Positions 35,933 to 44,909 of a stretch of 64,000 nucleotides of DNA are shown one piece after another. The position numbers were made by a program, and so were the translations under genes. The stretch comes from Haloferula sp. BvORR071. Its GTDB lineage: Bacteria; Verrucomicrobiota; Verrucomicrobiia; Verrucomicrobiales; Akkermansiaceae. The notes beneath the pieces are model-generated. The model did no database searches and was not told the origin of the DNA. It saw only the letters and a list, made by a program, of their open reading frames with translations. The stretch spans positions 1-64,000 of the forward strand of contig NZ_BATP01000027.1 of assembly GCF_000739615.1 (NCBI RefSeq), in the 5' to 3' direction. The stretch's first letter is position 1; every line of letters begins with the position of its first letter.

Positions 35933-38143
35933 ATGAAGGAAGCAATCGATGATCTCGCCGAGCACGGAACGGACCCGCTTGCCATCGAGAATGCGATTTT
36001 CGAAACCGCCCTGCAGATCACGGACCCACTGCAGCGGCGGGAGTTTCTCGACCGGACCTTTCACGGCGATCCCGAAGGCCGGAGAGACATGGAAGAACTT
36101 GTCGAGATGGCGGGGACCTCCTCCGCCTTCTTTATCGAAAGCCGGCTGGATGCCGCAGAACTGGCGCAGGAGCTGATCGACGAACTGCCCGAGAGCGAAT
36201 TGCCCGCCGATGATGCTCAGGCCTCGAGCGGCGAAAGGGAAGGCGCCACCATCGACCGCTACACGCTGCTGCGGAAAATCGGCGAGGGCGGTGTCGGCGA
36301 GATCTTCGAGGCACGTCAGGAGGGCATGGTGCGCACGGTGGCACTCAAGATCATCCGCAGCGGCATGGACACGGGTTCGGTGGTGTCACGCTTCGAGGCC
36401 GAGCGGCAGACGCTGGAAATCATGGAGCACCCGAACATCGCACGGGTACTGGATGGTGGCCGGACCTTCCGCGGCCGGCCTTACTTCGTAATGGAACTCG
36501 TGCGCGGCGCCCGCATCACGACCTTTTGCGAGACCCGGCAGCTCGACATCCACGCGCGGCTCGAGCTTTTCCTGCTCGTTTGTCACGCGATCCAGCACGC
36601 GCACCAGAAGGGCGTCGTCCATCGCGACATCAAGCCGTCGAACGTCCTGGTCGAGAACGTGGACGGAATCCCCGTGCCGAAGGTCATCGACTTCGGCATC
36701 GCGAAGGCGCTCCAAGGTCCGTCGCGCGGACAGGGCGGGATCACCCAAGTCGGGCAATTCATCGGCACCCCGGCCTACATGAGTCCCGAGCAGGTCGACA
36801 TGGGCGCGATGGACATCGACACCCGCGCGGACATCTACAGCCTCGGGGCCTTGCTCTACGAGCTGCTCGCGGGGCGGCCGCCCTTCGACACGGAGAAGCT
36901 GTTAGAGAAGGGCGTGACGGAAATGCGCCGCATCTTGATCGAGGTGAATCCGCCGCTGCCCTCGGAGGCGGCCCGGACTCCGGCGGAGGAAGAAAAAGGA
37001 AACGCCCTGCCGGGCTCGCGGGAAAAATGGGCCCACACGCTGCGCGGCGATCTCGACTGGATCGTCTTCAAGGCGATGGAGAAGGAGCGGAACCGCCGCT
37101 ACCAGACGGCGTCCGGCCTGGCCACGGACCTCCGGCGCTACTTGAAGAACGAGCCGGTAACCGCGCACAAGCCGAGCCGCGGCTATTTCATCTGGAAGTT
37201 CTTCCAGCGCAACCGCGCGGCGTGCCTGCTCGGCGTGGCGGTGCTGCTGTCGCTGCTGGCTGGCCTTGGCACGACGACCTTGCTCTATCTCCGCAAGAAC
37301 GACGCGCTCGCCGAGCAAGCCCGCCTCAAGCGTCAGGCCCAAGCCCGGGCGAATGTCTCGCGGGCGGTACTGCTGCTGGGCGAGGGCAACACCGCGGAAG
37401 CGGACCGCCTGTTGCGGGAGAATCCGCTGCAGTCGATCGAGGTTTCGCCGGAAGCGGCGGAAGTGTTCCGTTCACTCGGGCGCTGGAATGCGACCTTCGG
37501 CCGCTGGCGGCAGGCGGCGGATTGTTTCCGCTTGATGAACGAGGCCAACCGCTTGGGCAACCGCGCCACGATGCTGGGGACCAACGATCTGCTGATGACC
37601 GCGCCGACTTATTTGGAAGCCGGAGACCTGAAGGCCTACGAAAGTCTGCGCGCTGAAATGATCGACCGCTACACGCCTGTGGCAAACGGCGTCCACGCCG
37701 AACGGCTCTTGAAACTATGCCTGCTGCTGCCGGCGGACTCGCGGACCCTGGAGCGACTGGAAAGCACCGCACAGGTGTGCCGGGGGGATCCCCCCGCCAA
37801 GAATGCCCGGTCGAGATATCCGGGGTGGAATGCATTTTCGCTATCGCTCTTCCATTACCGGAAGGGCGAGTTTCAGGAGGCGATCCACGAGGCGGAGAAT
37901 TCTCTCGCCGTCGAGGACAAGGTCGGCAGCCGGGTATCCGCCGCCCGCTGCGTGCTTGCGATGGCGCGCTTCAAGCTCGGCGAGGCCGAGGAAGCCCGCA
38001 GCCAGATGGATCTGGCGAAATCGGAACTCCATCGGGTGGAGTCCCAGATCGGCGAGTCCGGCTTCCCCTCGATCGGCAATTGGTTCGCGTGGTCGGTGGT
38101 GCGGATCCTGATCCGTGAGGCGGAGGCCATGATGGGAAAATAG
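35933..38143 (+). CDS. Membrane Ser/Thr protein kinase with C-terminal TPR-like region
   Basis: A 736-aa kinase. After ~105 N-terminal residues the kinase domain (~108-400) has every catalytic element: GEGGVGEIF loop, VALKII (K139), HRDIKPSN (H230, D232, K234), DFGIAK (D253) and GTPAYMSPEQ. A membrane helix (~423-446, CLLGVAVLLSLLAGLGTTTLLY) separates it from an extracytoplasmic helical repeat region (~460-736; AEADRLLRENP, GRWRQAADCFRLMNEA) typical of sensing or scaffold TPRs. It is in an operon with the ECF sigma gene. It likely phosphorylates the sigma factor or a partner in response to an envelope signal. Confidence 0.9.
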   Translation: MKEAIDDLAEHGTDPLAIENAIFETALQITDPLQRREFLDRTFHGDPEGRRDMEELVEMAGTSSAFFIESRLDAAELAQELIDELPESELPADDAQASSGEREGATIDRYTLLRKIGEGGVGEIFEARQEGMVRTVALKIIRSGMDTGSVVSRFEAERQTLEIMEHPNIARVLDGGRTFRGRPYFVMELVRGARITTFCETRQLDIHARLELFLLVCHAIQHAHQKGVVHRDIKPSNVLVENVDGIPVPKVIDFGIAKALQGPSRGQGGITQVGQFIGTPAYMSPEQVDMGAMDIDTRADIYSLGALLYELLAGRPPFDTEKLLEKGVTEMRRILIEVNPPLPSEAARTPAEEEKGNALPGSREKWAHTLRGDLDWIVFKAMEKERNRRYQTASGLATDLRRYLKNEPVTAHKPSRGYFIWKFFQRNRAACLLGVAVLLSLLAGLGTTTLLYLRKNDALAEQARLKRQAQARANVSRAVLLLGEGNTAEADRLLRENPLQSIEVSPEAAEVFRSLGRWNATFGRWRQAADCFRLMNEANRLGNRATMLGTNDLLMTAPTYLEAGDLKAYESLRAEMIDRYTPVANGVHAERLLKLCLLLPADSRTLERLESTAQVCRGDPPAKNARSRYPGWNAFSLSLFHYRKGEFQEAIHEAENSLAVEDKVGSRVSAARCVLAMARFKLGEAEEARSQMDLAKSELHRVESQIGESGFPSIGNWFAWSVVRILIREAEAMMGK

Positions 38144-38338
38144 GCTCACTGGCACGAATTCTCCGGATTCCGGAAAATTCCTGTCGGGTTCGGACGGGGT
38201 GAAAGCGCCTTCAGGAGGGATAGGCAATTCCGGAGTGCTCCAGTGCGCTCTAGGCCGCCTGGCCCCATCGAACTCCAAACCCGTGACCGAGGCGGCTTGC
38301 CCCACACAACCCAAGCCCGCCCCCCACGCCAGAATACC

Positions 38339-41300
38339 ATGAACCCAAAGCACCATTCCCGATTCCTCAGCACAAGCATCCCTTCCCTCCTCGCCCTCGG
38401 CGGATTTGCCGACATCGCCTGTTCACAGACCACGCGCACCTGGGATGGCGGCGGCGTTCCTGCCACCAACATGGACATCGCCACCAACTGGAGTGGCGAC
38501 ACCGTCCCGACCGGCACCGCTCCCGGGGATACCGCGCAATGGGATGGCACCGTCGCCGGGAATCTCTCGCTGAGCTACACCGCCGCAGGAACCGGAGCAA
38601 ACCTCTCCGCAGGCGATGGCGTTTTCCTTAACATCCTCGGCACTCAAACGGGCTCGCTGACGATCAATGAATTCAGTGGCACGACGGGCTTGCGTCTTCG
38701 GGATCTCACCGTCGCCAGCGGCGCGGGCGCTCTGACCTTTGGCAGCACTGCGGGAACCGACGTCCTGACCTTGGGTTCCACCGCCGTTCTAAGCCATATG
38801 TGGACGAACAACTCGTCGAACCCGGTCACCTTCAGCTCCGATGTCCAATTCGGTGCCGGCGGTAATGGGGCCCATGCGTTAACCCTGACCGGCACGGGTA
38901 ATTGGAATGTGAACACCAGCCTGATCAGGAATGCCTCGGGCACTATCAACGTGATCAAGGACGGCGCGGGCACGATGAACCTCGGCACCGTCAATTCCCT
39001 CGGCAATGCGGCCTTCACGATCAATGCCGGCACGCTCGACAACACGAGCGGTGCCGCGCTGACGCTGACCAACACAGCCCAAACCTGGAATGGCGATTTC
39101 GCCTATGGCACCGGAGCTGGCACGAACTTGAATGACCTCAGCCTCGGCGCTGGGGCGGTCTCTCTCGGCACCGCGGCGGGCACGAGCCGGACGATCACCA
39201 CCAACGGAGGGGCGCTGCTGACGGTCGCGGGAGTCATCTCCAACGGCACAACCGCGAACAGCATCATCAAGTCGGGTACGGGAGGATTACGACTCGATGG
39301 CACCAACACCTTTACCGGGGGCTTGACGGTCAATTCGGGTGCGCTGCATGTCGCTAACAATGCGGCCTTGGGAACCGGTCCGTTGACGTTCAACGGCAGC
39401 CTGATCGTGCCACGCCTCGCCTCACGCACGCTCGCCAACGCGGTGACGGTCGGCAGCGACTTCACCCTCGGCGCCACGGGCGTCAACAATCAGCTCAACT
39501 TTTCGGGAACGATGAGCTTGGGCGGTGGCACGCGCACCATCACAGTGTTCGACACTACCATGAATCCCGATGTGACCATCTCCGGCGTGATTTCCAACGG
39601 CGGTCTCACGAAGGCTGGCGCGGGCACTATGGTTCTCACCGGCACCAGCACGTTCTCCGGCCCAATGACCGTCAATGGCGGCCTCCTGCGAGTGAACGGC
39701 ACCGGCACGATCAACAGCAGCAGCGGCATCACGATCAACGGCAGCGACGCAAAGCTTTTGTTCACGAGCAGCGTCGCATCAACACCCCCGATCACCCTGA
39801 CCCAAGGCACGCTGGATGCAACGGGCACGGTCGGCGCGGTGAATGTGGGAGCCTCAGGCACGGCCATTCTGGCCCATGGCAATGGAGGCACGGCGACGCT
39901 GACGACAGGCAACCTCAGCTTCGCCGGCCCTGCGACGGTGAAACTGGCCAGCAGCAGCACGGGGCCTGGCATCGCGGCCGGGACCTTGACCACCTCGGGC
40001 ACCAACGGCGCGATCTTCATCGATATCACCCGGACGGAAGTCTGGAGCAACGGGGCGAACAACCTCATCAGCTTCACCTCCTTCCCCGCGGCCGATATCA
40101 GTGACTTCGACTTCAACATCGCCAGCGGCCCTGCCTTGGGCGCTCGCCAGTCACTCGGAGCCCTCGTCCTCAACGGCAACAATATCGCACTCCAAGTCAA
40201 CGGCACCTCGATCTACTGGACAGGGCTCCAGAGCAACCAATGGACCCTGAGCGCGGTGGGCGGTTCGAAAAATTGGAAGCAGACCTCGGACAACACAGCG
40301 ACCGACTTCCTGGATGCGGACCAAGTGGTGTTCGACGACACGCCGGGAGCCAATCAGACGGTTCAAATCAATGATGGCGACGTCTTCACCACCACGACGA
40401 CGTTTAACAACTCGACGGTCAACTATACCTTTTCGAGCAGCGGCAGCTTCGGCATCAGCGGCGGAACGCTCACCAAGAACGGCACGGGCAGCGTGACGCT
40501 CAACACCAACAACACCTACAGCGGCGGCACGACGCTCAACGCCGGCACGATCCGCGTGAACTCCGCCAGCGCCCTTGGCACGGGCGCGGTGCTCATCAAC
40601 GGCGGAACGCTCGACAACACCAGCGGCGGGCCGGTCGCTCTCGCGAGCAACAACGCCCAGACTTGGAACGGCGACTTCACCTTCACCGGTAGCAACGCGC
40701 TCGACATGGGCACGGGCGCTGTGACGGGCGGCGGCAGCGGAGATCGCACCGTTACGGTGTCGGCGAACAGTCTCACCGTGGGCGAACTGAAGACGGCCGC
40801 CAGCCAAGGCTTCATCAAGCAGGGCACCGGTACGCTGGTGGCGAACAGCAATGGCGCCAACACCGCGGGCAGCGTCGTCAACGGCGTCCTGAACGTCGCG
40901 GCGGGCACCCTGCAGATGAACGGCACCACTGGCACCTCCGGCGATTTTGTCGCAGCGGGCATCAGCGGCAGCGGTAGCATCACCAATGGTGCCGCCACGG
41001 AACGCGCGGTCTATTCCAATGCCGCGACCGGCAGCTTCAACTTTTCCGGCTCCCTTTCCCACGGAGCCGCCGGTGCGCTCGGCATCAACAAGTCCGGCGC
41101 GAGCACACAGACGCTCTCGGGCACCAGCAACTACTCGGGCCAGACCACGGTCACCGGTGGCACGCTCAGCCTCAGCGGGACGAACTTGGGTGGTGGTGCG
41201 GTGAGCGTCAACGGCTCGGCCGCCACCCCTGCCGTTCTCGACCTTCGGAGCAGCACCGCGCTCGGAACCAGCGTGGTGAGCTCCATCAATCGCAACTCCG

Positions 41301-42373
41301 GCATCCAGTTGCAGGGCGGCATAACATTGCCAAGCACCGTCAGCTTTGTCATCAGCAACGACGGTGTGGCTGCCACGGTACCCTACGCGATCGGCAACCT
41401 CGGCGGAGACAATACGATCGGAGGTGCCATCAGCCTGACGACCGGTGGCGGGAATTCAATCATCCAGTCCGATAGCGGCTCGCTGACGCTGGCGGGCAAC
41501 ATGAGCATCGCCCCCGGGCAGGGCTCGCGCAATTTCGTCCTGCAAGGGCTCTCCACCGGCGCGAACACGGTCAGCGGCGTGGTTTCCGACCTCAGCGTCA
41601 CCTCGGTCACCGGCATCATCAAGAACGGACCCGGCACCTGGACGATCAACGGCACGAACACCTACTCCGGTCCGACCACCGTGAGTGCGGGAACGCTCGT
41701 CATGAGCGGCAACAATTCCGCGGCATCCGGAGACGTGACGGTGGCCGCGGACGCGACCCTTGCCGGCAATGGCAATCTCGGCGGCAACGTCACCATTGCT
41801 ACCGGCGGCATCCATTCGCTTGCCGTGGCCGCCACTCCCGGCGCCCAGATGACCCGGACCATCACCGGTTCGCTGACCCAGACCGGCAGTGTCCTGAACC
41901 TGAGCGCAGCCGCCACCCCCGCGGCCGGGGTCTATGTCCTCGCCACTGCGAACGGCGGCATTGTGGGCACTCCCGCCACGATCAACTACAACGGTATTTC
42001 GGGAGCGGTTGCAGTGAATGGCAATAACCTTGAGCTGACCGTCTTCGGTAGCGTGAGCTACGCGACTTGGGCCGCGACCAACGCAGGTGGCCAAGCTTCG
42101 CATCTGGACTTCGACAAGGACGGCGTCCAAAACGGGGTCGAGTACTTCATGGGGGCGACCGGTTCCACGTTCACTGCCAATCCCGGCATCGTGAACGGCA
42201 AGGTCACTTGGCCAAAAGATCCGGCGTTCAGCGGGACCTATACCGTCCAGACCTCGCCTGACCTCGTCACCTGGACCGACGTTTCCTCCACAGTCGTGGG
42301 CAATACCGTCGAATACACGGTGCCCACCGGACAACGCAAACAGTTCGTCCGTCTCAAGGTGACACCCAACTGA
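38339..42373 (+). CDS. Passenger-type protein with autotransporter-associated beta-strand repeats
   Basis: A 1344-aa exported Gly/Thr/Asn-rich protein. After a signal peptide (~1-29) the bulk is a predicted right-handed beta-helix with multiple copies of the autotransporter-associated beta-strand motif, for example LTKAGAGTMVLTGTSTFSG, LTKNGTGSVTLNTNNTYSGG and IIKNGPGTWTINGTNTYSG. It lacks an obvious C-terminal outer-membrane barrel. It ends in a calcium-loop-like DFDKDGVQNGVEYFMG and a small beta domain (YTVQTSPDLVTWTD ... FVRLKV). Probably surface-displayed or secreted, adhesin-like. The ATG at 38339 starts the signal peptide. It lies 195 bases after the kinase, so regulation by that sigma/kinase pair is possible. 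Confidence 0.82.
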   Translation: MNPKHHSRFLSTSIPSLLALGGFADIACSQTTRTWDGGGVPATNMDIATNWSGDTVPTGTAPGDTAQWDGTVAGNLSLSYTAAGTGANLSAGDGVFLNILGTQTGSLTINEFSGTTGLRLRDLTVASGAGALTFGSTAGTDVLTLGSTAVLSHMWTNNSSNPVTFSSDVQFGAGGNGAHALTLTGTGNWNVNTSLIRNASGTINVIKDGAGTMNLGTVNSLGNAAFTINAGTLDNTSGAALTLTNTAQTWNGDFAYGTGAGTNLNDLSLGAGAVSLGTAAGTSRTITTNGGALLTVAGVISNGTTANSIIKSGTGGLRLDGTNTFTGGLTVNSGALHVANNAALGTGPLTFNGSLIVPRLASRTLANAVTVGSDFTLGATGVNNQLNFSGTMSLGGGTRTITVFDTTMNPDVTISGVISNGGLTKAGAGTMVLTGTSTFSGPMTVNGGLLRVNGTGTINSSSGITINGSDAKLLFTSSVASTPPITLTQGTLDATGTVGAVNVGASGTAILAHGNGGTATLTTGNLSFAGPATVKLASSSTGPGIAAGTLTTSGTNGAIFIDITRTEVWSNGANNLISFTSFPAADISDFDFNIASGPALGARQSLGALVLNGNNIALQVNGTSIYWTGLQSNQWTLSAVGGSKNWKQTSDNTATDFLDADQVVFDDTPGANQTVQINDGDVFTTTTTFNNSTVNYTFSSSGSFGISGGTLTKNGTGSVTLNTNNTYSGGTTLNAGTIRVNSASALGTGAVLINGGTLDNTSGGPVALASNNAQTWNGDFTFTGSNALDMGTGAVTGGGSGDRTVTVSANSLTVGELKTAASQGFIKQGTGTLVANSNGANTAGSVVNGVLNVAAGTLQMNGTTGTSGDFVAAGISGSGSITNGAATERAVYSNAATGSFNFSGSLSHGAAGALGINKSGASTQTLSGTSNYSGQTTVTGGTLSLSGTNLGGGAVSVNGSAATPAVLDLRSSTALGTSVVSSINRNSGIQLQGGITLPSTVSFVISNDGVAATVPYAIGNLGGDNTIGGAISLTTGGGNSIIQSDSGSLTLAGNMSIAPGQGSRNFVLQGLSTGANTVSGVVSDLSVTSVTGIIKNGPGTWTINGTNTYSGPTTVSAGTLVMSGNNSAASGDVTVAADATLAGNGNLGGNVTIATGGIHSLAVAATPGAQMTRTITGSLTQTGSVLNLSAAATPAAGVYVLATANGGIVGTPATINYNGISGAVAVNGNNLELTVFGSVSYATWAATNAGGQASHLDFDKDGVQNGVEYFMGATGSTFTANPGIVNGKVTWPKDPAFSGTYTVQTSPDLVTWTDVSSTVVGNTVEYTVPTGQRKQFVRLKVTPN

Positions 42374-42647
42374 GCCAATTCCTCGGCGGCGTGCCGGTGG
42401 TTCAGACCGCCTCCCGGCTCGCTGAGGCGAAAAACTTACTAGCTCGGGTTCGAGGTCGAGGTCAAGGGACTCGGGGCTAGGTCAGCCGTCATCGCTTCGC
42501 GCGGTGGCGGCTGTTTTTCTAGGGGAGGCGTAGCTCGCACTTTCCGGGGCGGTCTGTCACGCAGAGGGAAACTCTCGCTTTTCCCGGGCCAATGTCGAAA
42601 TTTTACAAGCCAATCGCGTTTGATTTGTGGAATACCTGCGTGAACCC

Positions 42648-44897
42648 ATGAAGCTCCTGCTCTCCTCCGCCTTCGTGGCGCTGGCGCTGCCTTGTGCTGC
42701 GCAAAACGGCCACCCGGTCGGCAACATTAACCGCTATCTCTCGAATTCCGCCCGCACCGACCTGATCGGGCAGGACATGTGGACCACCCTCAAGGAGATG
42801 GGCGATGACCGGGTCGGCAAGCCTGACCTGGTGGAGTCCGGGCTGCCGCAGGTGCCGGAGGAAAACTGGGGCCGCCCGCATCCCGGGATGCAGGGAGTCT
42901 TCTGCGCCGGTCACCAGACCCCGCTGCAGGACATCATTTCGCTGAACTGCTCGGAACAGCTCGTAGTCACCCGCCACCAGTGGACGCCGGCCTGGTCCCA
43001 GACGCGCTACCGCTCGCTGCCGAATTCGACGCCTGGCAGTTCGCCGTTGGCCGGCTTTCTCTCGCTGAAGGAGACCAAGTGCATCACGCCGGAGGATGTC
43101 TTCGTCGGCGAATTGGAGATCCTCAATGACCAGCGCGAGGCGGGGACCTTCGGTCTGGAGCTCTTCCATCCGCAGCTCACGAAGGATGGGGAGGAAGGTC
43201 ACGTGACCTTCAGCGCCACCACCAACGTCGGCGGCATCGCCAAGCAGGGTGGCCGTGGCTGGGACGTCAATGGCAGCGGATGGCTGGGCACCAAGGGCAA
43301 CCTCGCCTTCGGCAAATCCGTGGTCATCCCGCCACAGAAGATCCTCAAGATTCGTTATGCCTTCGCGATCGATCACGTGGAGACCAATGACTCACGCGAG
43401 CGCGTGGCGGCGGTGCTTGCCGAGGCCGATCCCTTCCAGCGCAGTGAGGCGGCTTACAACGAGTGGTTCACCAAGAACGTGCCGGCCTTCCAGACCAGCG
43501 ATCCGGACATCCTCAAGCTCTACTACTACCGCTGGTTCCTGGTGAAGCGGGCGATCCATGATCCCAAGCGCTTCATCGCCGGGCATCCCTACAAGCGGCC
43601 TTCGATCTACGAGAGCCCGATCGGTGATTGGTTCTGCGCGGTGATCGGCCTGCCGATCCCGGTGCAGATCCAGGAGACCCGCTGGCTGCGCGACATCACG
43701 CCCGGCAAGAACCAGATCCTGAACTGGGCGGAGAATGTCCACCACCAGTACCGCGACTATCTCCAGTTCACTCCGGCCGCGCTGTGGAACTTCTACAAGA
43801 TCCACCCGGACCCGGAGATCCGCGCCGCGGTGGCCCAGCCTGCGACGGACTATGCGTGGAAGGATGTGCCGGTCCACGGCCAGCCACAGCTGCCGGTGCA
43901 GGAAGGCAGCTGGCCTACCGGCGCGGAGTACCAGCCGAATTTCTATCAGTTCACCAAGCCCGATGCCTGGGACTGGCGTCACGATGTGCAGGGTGCCAAA
44001 GAGGGCTTCCCCTATGCCAAGTCGGTGCGCCTCGACAAGGCGGCCTTCACCATCGCCAATCTCTATGGTGCGGCGAACTTCATGGAGGAGCTGGGCAATA
44101 CCAAGAGCTTCACCGATTCCCGCAATCAGGCGGACCGCATGCTGAAGACCATCGAAGACAAGCATTGGAAGGACGGCTTCTTCTACGCCGCGGATCCGGA
44201 CACCTATGCCCTGGCCGACAAGGCCGCCTGCTATGACGGCTTCCTGCCCTTCCTCTTCGGCATGGTACGGGACCCGCAGTACTTTGGGGCCTTCGACAAG
44301 TTTTTCGATCCCGCCTGGTTCTGGTCAGACTACCCGATCACCACGGTGGCAAAGAACAACCCGATGTACTGGAGCGGCAATGCGATCGCCGGCCCCACCG
44401 CATCCAGCGTTGGCGAGCCGCACATCTACCCCTGCTGCTGGAATGGCCCAATGTGGAATTACAACAACAGCGCGATGTGCGAGGCCCTCGGCTCGGTCGC
44501 TTCCTCACCCGGCGGCGAGCGCTTCCGCGAGGGCTGGCTCGAGTTCCACCGCCGCTGGTCGGACAGCCACTTTGTCTATGGCGACCGCTCGGTGCCCTGC
44601 GCCATGGAGCACCTCCGGCCGACCGATGGATCGAACTTCCGCCGCCAGGTCGTCGACTACTTCCACAGCGCGTGGCTGGATTCCACCTTCAGCTACTGGG
44701 CTGGCATCCGCGTTTCCGACAAGAGCGACAAGGTCACCTTCGATCCCTTCACCAAGGAGGACTTCACGCTCCGCAACGTGCCTGCCGGTGGCCGTGAGCT
44801 GAGCTTCGTGCAGGAATCCGGGAAGCGTCGCATTCTCGATCCCACCGGCAAGATCCTCGTTGAAGGAGCGGGCCCACTCGAGATCCCCACGCGCTGA
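42648..44897 (+). CDS. Secreted GH63/MGH1-like alpha-toroid glycoside hydrolase
   Basis: A 749-aa exported protein with signal peptide (~1-19, LSSAFVALALPCAAQ). The N-terminal ~250 residues are a beta-rich domain. The C-terminal two-thirds resemble the (alpha/alpha)6 toroid of mannosylglycerate hydrolase/GH63-type enzymes, with many Trp/Tyr residues (YYYRWFLVKRAI, YESPIGDWFCAVIGLP, WNGPMWNYNNSAMCEAL, DGFLPFLFG). The substrate is unknown, probably an oligosaccharide. The ATG at 42648 is preferred to a GTG 21 bases earlier because it starts the signal peptide. The next gene (PVC cytochrome protein) starts 12 bases after its stop, so they form an operon. Confidence 0.65.
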   Translation: MKLLLSSAFVALALPCAAQNGHPVGNINRYLSNSARTDLIGQDMWTTLKEMGDDRVGKPDLVESGLPQVPEENWGRPHPGMQGVFCAGHQTPLQDIISLNCSEQLVVTRHQWTPAWSQTRYRSLPNSTPGSSPLAGFLSLKETKCITPEDVFVGELEILNDQREAGTFGLELFHPQLTKDGEEGHVTFSATTNVGGIAKQGGRGWDVNGSGWLGTKGNLAFGKSVVIPPQKILKIRYAFAIDHVETNDSRERVAAVLAEADPFQRSEAAYNEWFTKNVPAFQTSDPDILKLYYYRWFLVKRAIHDPKRFIAGHPYKRPSIYESPIGDWFCAVIGLPIPVQIQETRWLRDITPGKNQILNWAENVHHQYRDYLQFTPAALWNFYKIHPDPEIRAAVAQPATDYAWKDVPVHGQPQLPVQEGSWPTGAEYQPNFYQFTKPDAWDWRHDVQGAKEGFPYAKSVRLDKAAFTIANLYGAANFMEELGNTKSFTDSRNQADRMLKTIEDKHWKDGFFYAADPDTYALADKAACYDGFLPFLFGMVRDPQYFGAFDKFFDPAWFWSDYPITTVAKNNPMYWSGNAIAGPTASSVGEPHIYPCCWNGPMWNYNNSAMCEALGSVASSPGGERFREGWLEFHRRWSDSHFVYGDRSVPCAMEHLRPTDGSNFRRQVVDYFHSAWLDSTFSYWAGIRVSDKSDKVTFDPFTKEDFTLRNVPAGGRELSFVQESGKRRILDPTGKILVEGAGPLEIPTR

Positions 44898-44909
44898 ACA
44901 AGCACCACG

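Noticed and set aside
38600..41700. Tandem DNA repeats within the beta-strand-repeat gene as a mobile or phase-variable repeat
   Set aside because: The similarity is at protein-motif level with diverged DNA; it reflects the beta-helix repeats and not a DNA element.
42374..42647. tRNA-like sequence (GGGTTCGAGG) in the spacer before the glycosidase
   Set aside because: The flanking bases do not form a T-stem, and no acceptor or anticodon stem can be found.
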